From: Ilex aquifolium
Taxonomy: Eukaryota; Streptophyta; Magnoliopsida; Aquifoliales; Aquifoliaceae
Assembly: GCA_951799425.1 (NCBI GenBank)
Contig: OX637409.1
Location: forward strand, 17,148,460-17,212,459
Reading direction: 5' to 3'
Length of the DNA: 64,000 bases
This document shows positions 57,830 to 64,000 of the stretch, piece after piece. The notes beneath the pieces are model-generated. The model did not search any database and was not told the DNA's origin. It worked only from the letters and a program-made list of their open reading frames with translations. A program made the position numbers and the translations under genes. Each line of letters opens with the position of its first letter. Position 1 is the first letter of the stretch.

Positions 57830-58112
57830 TGTGTTAAATACGCTTGCACTCGAAGTCGGATTTGAAGAAAACGCTTTCATTAAAAAGCGGATGTGTTGAG
57901 TCCGCTTTTTAATAAAAGCGGATGTGTTGAATCCACTTTCAGTGGACACTACAAAACACATTTTTGTTTTAAAAGTGCCTGCGATGATTACGACTTCATG
58001 TGAAAGCGGATTCTACAAATCCGATATAACGATGAATTCGTAATTTTTAATTCCGCTTTCAAATAAATTTGTATTTGCTGATTTTTAATTCCACTCTTTT
58101 CTTGTAATAGTG
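57830..58112. repeat. Right subterminal repeats of the MULE
   Basis: Units such as AAAAGCGGATGTGTTGA.TCC occur in direct and inverted pairs (57885-57945), followed by GAAAGCGGATTCTACAAATC and the mirrored copy of the left-end unit at 58026-58054. The array closes with CTTGTAATAGTG at 58101-58112. Confidence 0.75.
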
Positions 58113-58612
58113 TCCGGCTAAAAATAAAAAATTACAAGAAAACTTTTGTGAATAGTGTTACAAGAAAACTTTAGGGGTTTAAATATAATATCAAAAAATA
58201 ATTTTTATATTATATTGTTTCTAATTTTATTGAATATTTGTACTAATTTTTTTTGGTTGAGTTTATTAATTTTGAAGTGCACTCACTTTTTCAATGAAAC
58301 TTAACACTTTTTAGCGTAAATATTGAATGCAAATAAAACCCCAAATAGATAAGGTGAACTCCACTTGGACTTACATGGAATGAGAGTGGAGAGTTATTTG
58401 TTTTAATATTATTGGGTAGTGATACCACATCACTTTATTATATAGTATCGCCATTGTAATGAATATTTTCTCCACTTTTTAGAGTGAAATTTACCACTTT
58501 TAATTTATTTTTAATATGATATCAAAAAGTAAAAAAAAAATGGTACCTTAGTATTCTCCTCCTTTTGGAGTTACAAAGAATAGATAAAATGTAACATAAT
58601 TAAGTGACTCGC

Positions 58613-59215
58613 TTGGGGGTTATTTGATAACACTATTTAATACTTAAAATTGAATATTTTATGTACTTAATGAATTAAACTCATTTAAAAATATAAAACT
58701 CATACCATTTAATATTTTCAGCATTTCTTAAAAATAAGATAAAATTTTAAATAGCAAGTCACATAATTATCACTTAATACTGAAAATATTAGTAAGGATT
58801 TTATAAATTCCTCATAATTGACTAATATAACTCCAATGTATTTTACACTCTTAACTTTTCAATACTCACCATCCATCACCACCATTGTATTGTTGTCGTC
58901 GCCACCTCCACCATTGTGTCGCCGCCACTATTGTGCCACTGCCACCCCTATTGTATCGCCGCCACCACAACCACCGCTGTCCACCATTGTAATGGTAGTA
59001 GTTGGAATAAGGTAATTGCGGTAAGATAGTTAAAAAAAGAAGGGTAAAATTAGAATTATAATAATTTTTAAACTTCAACTCCTTATATTTGTCAAAAAAT
59101 TTGATTCAATTCAATATTTAAATTTTAGTGGATACCAACACAGTCTGCGAATTAAAAAACTCAGCATTTAGTTTTTAGTATTCAGCTTTCAATTTTATCA
59201 AATACCACCTTATTT
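58613..59215 (+). mobile_element. hAT-like non-autonomous element (copy B)
   Basis: Aligns end to end with the element at 2177-2711: GGGGTTATTTGATAACACTA at the left, TTTTACACTCTTAACTTTTC before a CAC-rich core (58862-58990), AGTCTGCGAATT and TCAAATACCACCTT at the right. Its inverted ends are the same imperfect pair. No clean target duplication is visible. Non-coding. Confidence 0.65.
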
Positions 59216-59541
59216 ATGTTTTAGAACAAATAAAGCACGAACACACATCAGGAATTTATAATATTTTTGAAAACTTAATACTTGCCAAATTTAACTAAGG
59301 ATGGATATTTTAGTTACAACATATACAAAACTTGGTAATTTTATGACATTATTGTAATGTCGGGAATCTTTGTACTCTTAAAAGAGGGTATTTCTAGATT
59401 TCAGAAGTGCTCAAGTTATATTTGAAATATAGGGGAAATTTTATACGAAATGGGTGAAAAATAGACATGATTAGTGGCACACATAATGCATGTGTGATAT
59501 CTTTTAAAATTTTCAATTTTGGCAATTTTAATATAGGAGTA

Positions 59542-59949
59542 GGTCTGTCAATGGATCGGCTGACAAATTCGAATCCGAATCCGAATCTGATTTCTAAAGT
59601 TCGATCTAAATTCGAATTCGATATTTCGGCGAATTTTATTTTTGTTGTTCATATCTGAATCGCTTAATAATTCAAAATTCGATTCGAATAAGTTAATTAA
59701 CTAAATTTTAACAAATTATATTTAAATTTCAATTAAATTTCTTTAAATAATCACTTAATTTCTTTAATATTTATATAAAAATATTTAAATAATTCAAATC
59801 AAAATATACCCGAATCGGATATAGGTATATCCAAATTTGAATCTGTGAAATATAAGATATCGGATTCGAATTTAGGTTCGGATTATCGGCGGCTAATTAA
59901 ATACGGATTTGAATTGAATTCAGATCAGAATCCAATCCATTGACCGGCC
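59542..59949. mobile_element. MITE with TA flanks (Tc1/mariner-like)
   Basis: The left end GGTCTGTCAATGGATCGG and the reverse complement of the right end GGCCGGTCAATGGATTGG agree at 15 of 18. TA stands on each side (59540-59541 and 59950-59951). The interior is a self-complementary set of GAATTCGAAT and GGATTCG words. The superfamily is inferred from the TA flank only. Confidence 0.6.
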
Positions 59950-60403
59950 TATAATAAGAGCGATATTTTTTGTTACAATACACAAAACTTTTTAACGTTT
60001 TTTTATTTTTTTTTTGGAAGGTATGTTTATTTCATTATCCCGATATGGGGAGTCTCCCTAATACTAATAGGGAGGGATAATTTTGGATCTCATGAATTTC
60101 TCTATATTAAATACGAGGAGATGTTTGGTATAATTAGAAGAGACAAGACTACATTATCGAGTTTAATATACTGAACAACATTATTGTTTAGACTAAAGTT
60201 ATTGATCAAACTAACTATCACTTTTGAATTGTTAGAGAATCCTATTTAATAATTAAAATTCTTTGTTAATTAAATGATGGTGTTAAATTTGATCAACATA
60301 TTTAGTCAAAAGTAATAAGCTTTTTCGGTACAATATTAACAGTGGCACACACATGACAAGATGGCCCAATCTATCTGTGTTTTTTTAAATTTAAAAGGGG
60401 AAT

Positions 60404-61362
60404 TGATAGCAGTGAAGGTGTAACGGCATAACAAAGATAGTTTTGTTGAGTCAAAAGTAACATGTTAATGTATTAATATCCCCTTCATAAATGGATAAGT
60501 TTCTAATTTGAACACGTTGAAGTAGATTGTAGAGTTGGTACTACATAGATTTTTCCTTTAAGTAGAATTTACTAAATTTGAGTTTCAACCTATTGTAAGA
60601 GTTGTGACTCGTTAGATTTTTCTTTAATTGGAATTCATTAATAGTGGATTTTTCAATAAGATTGTGTCTGAAATATTTTATTTTTGTCAATGTCTGAAAG
60701 AAACAAAGCACAAGCTATTCACTTTACTTCATACCAACCATCCACTTGGAATTCATCCTCGCTTCGATTGCAGGTTGATCGATGGGAGATGAAGGATTTT
60801 CTTCAATTAAGATGTGACATTGACTTACTAAATAAAGAAAACTATCGAAATAAGAGGTATCTTATGTGTCATAATCTTATTTCCTCATTTGTTTACGATG
60901 AGTTTCATCACACATAGGAAAATATAATGATACGATGACGAGCTCTCCATTTCTAAAGATAACAATCCGACTTTGGCCCACTTGAACCATTTTAATGCTT
61001 AACAAAAAAATATGTTGTATGCTTAACGGGAGGAAAAAATCTCCCCTCTCTCATCGGGAGAAAAAAACCTGCCCTCTCTCTTACAAGAGAGGGAAGGAAG
61101 GTGGGGTTCTCTTAAGGTGGACCACGTGGATTGAAAGGGCACTCGTAATTTGATCTGGATAAACTAATATCAGAATCAATCATGCCTTATTGGTCATAAT
61201 ACCCACATCTTAATAGAATGAGATTAGGCATCATAGTGAATAGAAGCCCATATATGAAAGGGACCAAGAAAGAATGAAATAGAAACAAAATTGCTAGATT
61301 TAGCTTACTTTTCAAGTAGCCAACCACATGAAAGTGACTTCCTCTTGATCCATTTAGGTTGG
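60404..61362. repeat. Long direct repeat, first copy (possible LTR)
   Basis: Starts TGATAGCAGTGAAGGTGTAA and matches 63104-64000 at well over 90%, with exactly 2700 bases between the starts. The match covers a 77-codon open frame (60684-60917) and a CT-rich palindromic patch near 61034-61094. The repeat may be an LTR, since it starts with TG, or a segmental duplication. Its 3' end cannot be fixed because the second copy leaves the window. Confidence 0.7.
60684..60917 (+). other. Conserved 77-codon frame in the direct repeat, copy 1
   Basis: Reads MSMSERNKAQAIHFTSYQPS.., ..DIDLLNKENYRNKRYLMCHN... The second copy at 63384-63617 keeps the same start and stop and differs at six residues. I do not recognise a family. 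A splice-acceptor-like CGATTGCAG lies inside, so the true exon could begin at VDRWEMKDF. It may be a captured exon from a host gene. Confidence 0.35.
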
Positions 61363-62048
61363 TGATAAGTACGGAATTCTATGTATGGGCTGCCATAATC
61401 AAAGAGCCCAAGGGGAAAGGCCCAGCGATGCCAGTAGACCTAAAAGCCCCAGTCCAGCTCAGCCATGTGTCATCCCAAGAAGGAAGTTCAGTCCAATGCT
61501 TGCCTTAAAGCCTCTTCGCCATGCCACGTGCCCCAAGGACAAGGGGACCACTTCTGACACCCATAACAAACACGCACTCCCTGATACTGGGCTTGTTGGT
61601 GCGCGTAATCGGTCAGAGACAGCGGGGGTAGTGGCATCGCCTGGCAAGGACGACTACAAGACAGAAGAGGGTCCACAGAATCAACAAAAAATAGAAAAGA
61701 GTCGCAGGAAACCCTAGGGGTCACCACCTATATAAATAGAGCATTGTTCCGTCTAAGGGAGGGATCATCTCTTTCCTTTGCTCTATCAGGCACTCAACAC
61801 ACTCGAACACTGAAAAGACCCCGAGCCTATTATACCATTGTAACCACCATAAGCTTGGATAATATACCTCTAAGGAGCAAAGAACTCCCTTCCAGTGGAT
61901 GTAGCTTTAGTCTCTCGACTGAGGTAAACCACTTACATTGCGTCATTGTCTTCCTCGCACTGTCTTATTCATTTTCCTGTCCCACATATTCACTTTGAGG
62001 TAAAGGGTTCACACAGTGGACTTGGGCCCTTATTTCCGGAACCCATCA
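61363..62048 (+). mobile_element. LTR (solo LTR, or 5' LTR with primer-binding site)
   Basis: 686 bases beginning TGATAAGTACGG and ending ACCCATCA. A TATA box CTATATAAATAGAGC at about 61728 and a CT-rich leader mark the promoter and R/U5 part. Two bases after the end, TGGTATCA (62051) is the standard primer-binding start complementary to initiator Met tRNA, which suggests a 5' LTR. However GTTGG also flanks both sides (61358-61362 and 62049-62053), which fits a solo LTR with a 5-base target duplication. No gag or pol follows. The open frame 61385-61717 is not a known protein. Confidence 0.75.
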
Positions 62049-63103
62049 GTTGGTATCACATAATTAGCAGAAGCCTTCATTATCCTTCAACATTTTTGTG
62101 CTAGCAGAACAGTATTTGTAATTATCAGAACAAAGAAAGTGACTCATTTTGCTTACCACACCCTTCTTATGGAATTTTTATATATGAGATTCAACCTTTT
62201 TTTTTTTTTTTTTTTACAGATTGGATTTGGACATGCCATACCCGATCCGGCTGTGATCTGACCCAAATAGCTGAGTGATTATTTAGTGCAACTGACTTTA
62301 AAACCAGATATAATTTGCTGAAATTTAGCCCCAATTCAGCTACCCAATTGGAATGGATTTTCGATTTTTAAAAAATTCGAATATGAATTGTGAAAATATT
62401 ATTCGTCGGAAATAAGATTGAATTTTGATCCGTGTTTTCAAAACAAATTTATATTCAAATCAGAGTTCGGTTTGTTGCCAAGTTCGAATCAACATTTGTC
62501 CACTAGTATTGTTAACATTACTAATATAGAAGTTAATGATAAAAATGTTTTAAGGCTCGGACTTTAAACCTTATAAGTCTCGTATATAAGATTGACCCCC
62601 AATTGATCTAAATAAATTTGTTTGCTATCTGACTCCCCTTTTTTGTGACCATCTGCCCACCGGTCCTAAAATTTCAAGCTCATGCCCTACAGGCCAAGCG
62701 AATGGGTTACTAAGGGCTCGTTTGGTTCTGCCGCATAATGGACTGGGCTCTGTCCATTAACCTTGTGGGCTGTCGAGCTTTTGGTCCTACTTGCTTAAAA
62801 ATAAGTGAAAATTAAGGGTATCCTCCTAGATGGACTTAAAATGACTTGAGTCCGTGAATGAAATTTATTTGAGGGTAAGTCCGTTTTTAATCTTATTAGT
62901 AAAGAGTTAAGTCCACTTTTTTTTTTAATATCAAAAATATCCTTAACAGTGTTAGTTTGGTCAGTTATGGAAAGTTGAAGAAATTATCTACATAAAGCTA
63001 TATATGGAGGTCAATGATTGAATATAGGAATGCTTGATTTACGATGATAATTATTGATTACAAGCTTTTCATAATATTTCAAATTCAAAGTCTTAGTCAT
63101 TAT
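62049..63103. other. DNA between LTR and second direct-repeat copy
   Basis: No retroviral-type coding frame is seen. It has an 18-20 base T run near 62198 and the dispersed repeat at 62815-62960. Either it is the rest of the direct-repeat element or the stripped interior of the LTR element. Confidence 0.4.
62815..62960. repeat. Second copy of the dispersed repeat of 7020
   Basis: TCCTCCTAGATGGACTTA, ATGACTTGAGTCCGTGAATG and TAAGTCCGTTTTTAATCTTA follow the same order as at 7020-7165, but without the tandem duplication found there. Confidence 0.55.
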
Positions 63104-64000
63104 TGATAACAGTAAAGGTGTAACGGCATAACACAGATAGTTTTGTTGAGTCAAAAATAACATGTTAATGTATTAATATCCCCTTCATAAATGGATAAGT
63201 TTCTAATTTGAACACATTGAAGTAGATTGTAGAGTTGGTACTACTTAGATTTTTCTTTTAAGTGGAATTTACTAAATTTGAGTGTCAAGTTATTGTAAGA
63301 GTTGTGACTCGTTAAATTTTTCTTTAAATGGAATTCATTAATAGTGTATTTTTCAATATGATTGTGTCTGAAATATTTTATTTTTGTCAATGTTTGAAAG
63401 AAACAAAGCACAAGCTATTCACTTTACTTCATACCAACCATCCATTTGGAATTCATCCTCGCTTCGATTGCAGGTTGATCGACGACAGATGAAGGGTTTT
63501 CTTCAACTAAGATATGACATTGACTTACTAAATAAAGAAAATTATCGAAATAAGAGATATCTCATGTGTCATAATCTTATTTCCTCATTTGTTTACGATG
63601 AGTTTCATCACACATAGGAAAATATAATGATATGATGACGAGCTCTCCATTTCTAAAGATAACAATCCGACTTTGGCCCACTTGAACCATTTTAATGCTT
63701 AACAAAAAAATATGTTGTATGTTTAAAGGGAGGAAAAAATCTCCCCTCTCTCGTCGGGAGAAAAAAACCTCCCCTCTCTCTTACAAGAGAGGGAAGGAAG
63801 GTGTAAGAGAGAGGGGAGGAAGGTGGGGGTTCTCTTAAGGTGGACCATGTGGATTGAAAGGACACTCGTAATTTGATCTGGATAAACTAATATCAGAATC
63901 AATCATGCCTTGTTGGTCATAATACCCACATCTTAATAGAATGAGATTAGGCATCATAGTGAATAGAAGCCCATATATGAAAGGGACCAAGAAAGAATGA
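63104..64000. repeat. Long direct repeat, second copy, running off the window
   Basis: Starts TGATAACAGTAAAGGTGTAA and follows copy 1 base for base with scattered substitutions. It has one local tandem expansion near 63780-63830, where AGAGAGGGAAGGAAGGTG is partly duplicated. It contains the second 77-codon frame (63384-63617) and reaches the window end without a visible boundary. Confidence 0.7.

Larger units (their letters stand above)
46041..58112 (+). mobile_element. About 12 kb Mutator-like element with transposase and PMD genes (MULE-PMD)
   Basis: The ends share inverted, internally repeated sequence: GCGGAATTAAAAATTACGAATTCATCGTT at 46111-46139 is mirrored at 58026-58054, within arrays of AAGCGGAATNAAAAAATACG-like units. 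Between them lie a decayed MuDR-type transposase (48914-51560), a plant-mobile-domain gene (52428-55201) and two further degraded frames (55788-56225 minus, 56652-57310 plus). MuDR transposase coupled to a PMD is a known plant MULE type. The right edge reads CTTGTAATAGTG, which looks like a CACTA terminus, while no match is seen at the left. The exact ends and the 9-11 base target duplication are unresolved. Confidence 0.75.

Noticed and set aside
61385-61717. 110-residue plus-strand frame inside the LTR
   Set aside because: Lies in the U3 region of an LTR, composition matches non-coding LTR DNA, no gag-like features.
1-64000. CRISPR array, bacterial operon or integrated phage
   Set aside because: All regular repeats found are transposon subterminal arrays or microsatellites; gene structure and content are plant nuclear.

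Overview
The window is nuclear DNA from a flowering plant, almost certainly a core eudicot. It has spliced genes with GT-AG introns, a plastid outer-envelope Omp85 protein, PLS-class PPR proteins, a plant-only evening-complex GARP factor, and AT-rich spacers crowded with plant transposons. I cannot name the species.

Layout. Bases 1-13618 are almost entirely mobile DNA: a minus-strand LTR end (to 692), an RPA-like pseudogene in a Helitron (3' end 2055), a hAT-like element (2177-2711), a minus-strand Helitron (2796-3980), a Helitron with a large CAC-rich block (4366-6948), a Helitron 5' end (7960) broken by a Mutator-type MITE (8507-9732), a 3.5 kb Helitron (9748-13249) carrying pieces of three host genes (plastid ATP synthase delta, thioredoxin h, and the flowering-time RNA-binding protein FCA), and a small Helitron abutting it (13250-13618).

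Bases 13900-34700 are the gene island: OEP80/Toc75-V (7 exons, +), a plastid J-domain protein (4 exons, -), a DYW-type PPR protein (+) divergent from it, an E-type PPR protein (+), and LUX/PCL1 (single exon, -) with evening-element motifs upstream. Three or four of these genes act in or for organelles (envelope protein insertion, chaperoning, RNA editing or processing); LUX is a clock repressor. They are separately promoted eukaryotic genes, not an operon.

Bases 35000-64000 are again mobile: two Mutator-type MITEs with perfect 9-bp target duplications (35423-36425, 37979-39078), a SINE (39498-39705), the first exon of a Pumilio gene split at codon 5/6 by a 4.3 kb CACTA element (40984-45307, target duplication CAA), a ~12 kb Mutator-like element (about 46041-58112) with a decayed MuDR transposase plus a plant-mobile-domain (PMD/MAIN-like) gene and an inserted LINE fragment, a second hAT-like element, a TA-flanked MITE, and a long direct repeat (60404 and 63104) with an LTR between its copies.

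The strongest discoveries are the three-gene Helitron, the end-to-end Helitron junction, the CACTA insertion in Pumilio, the extra degraded ORFs inside the MULE-PMD element, and the duplicated 40-residue N-terminal repeat in OEP80. Family assignments come from reading motifs and recalled family sequences; no database was searched.
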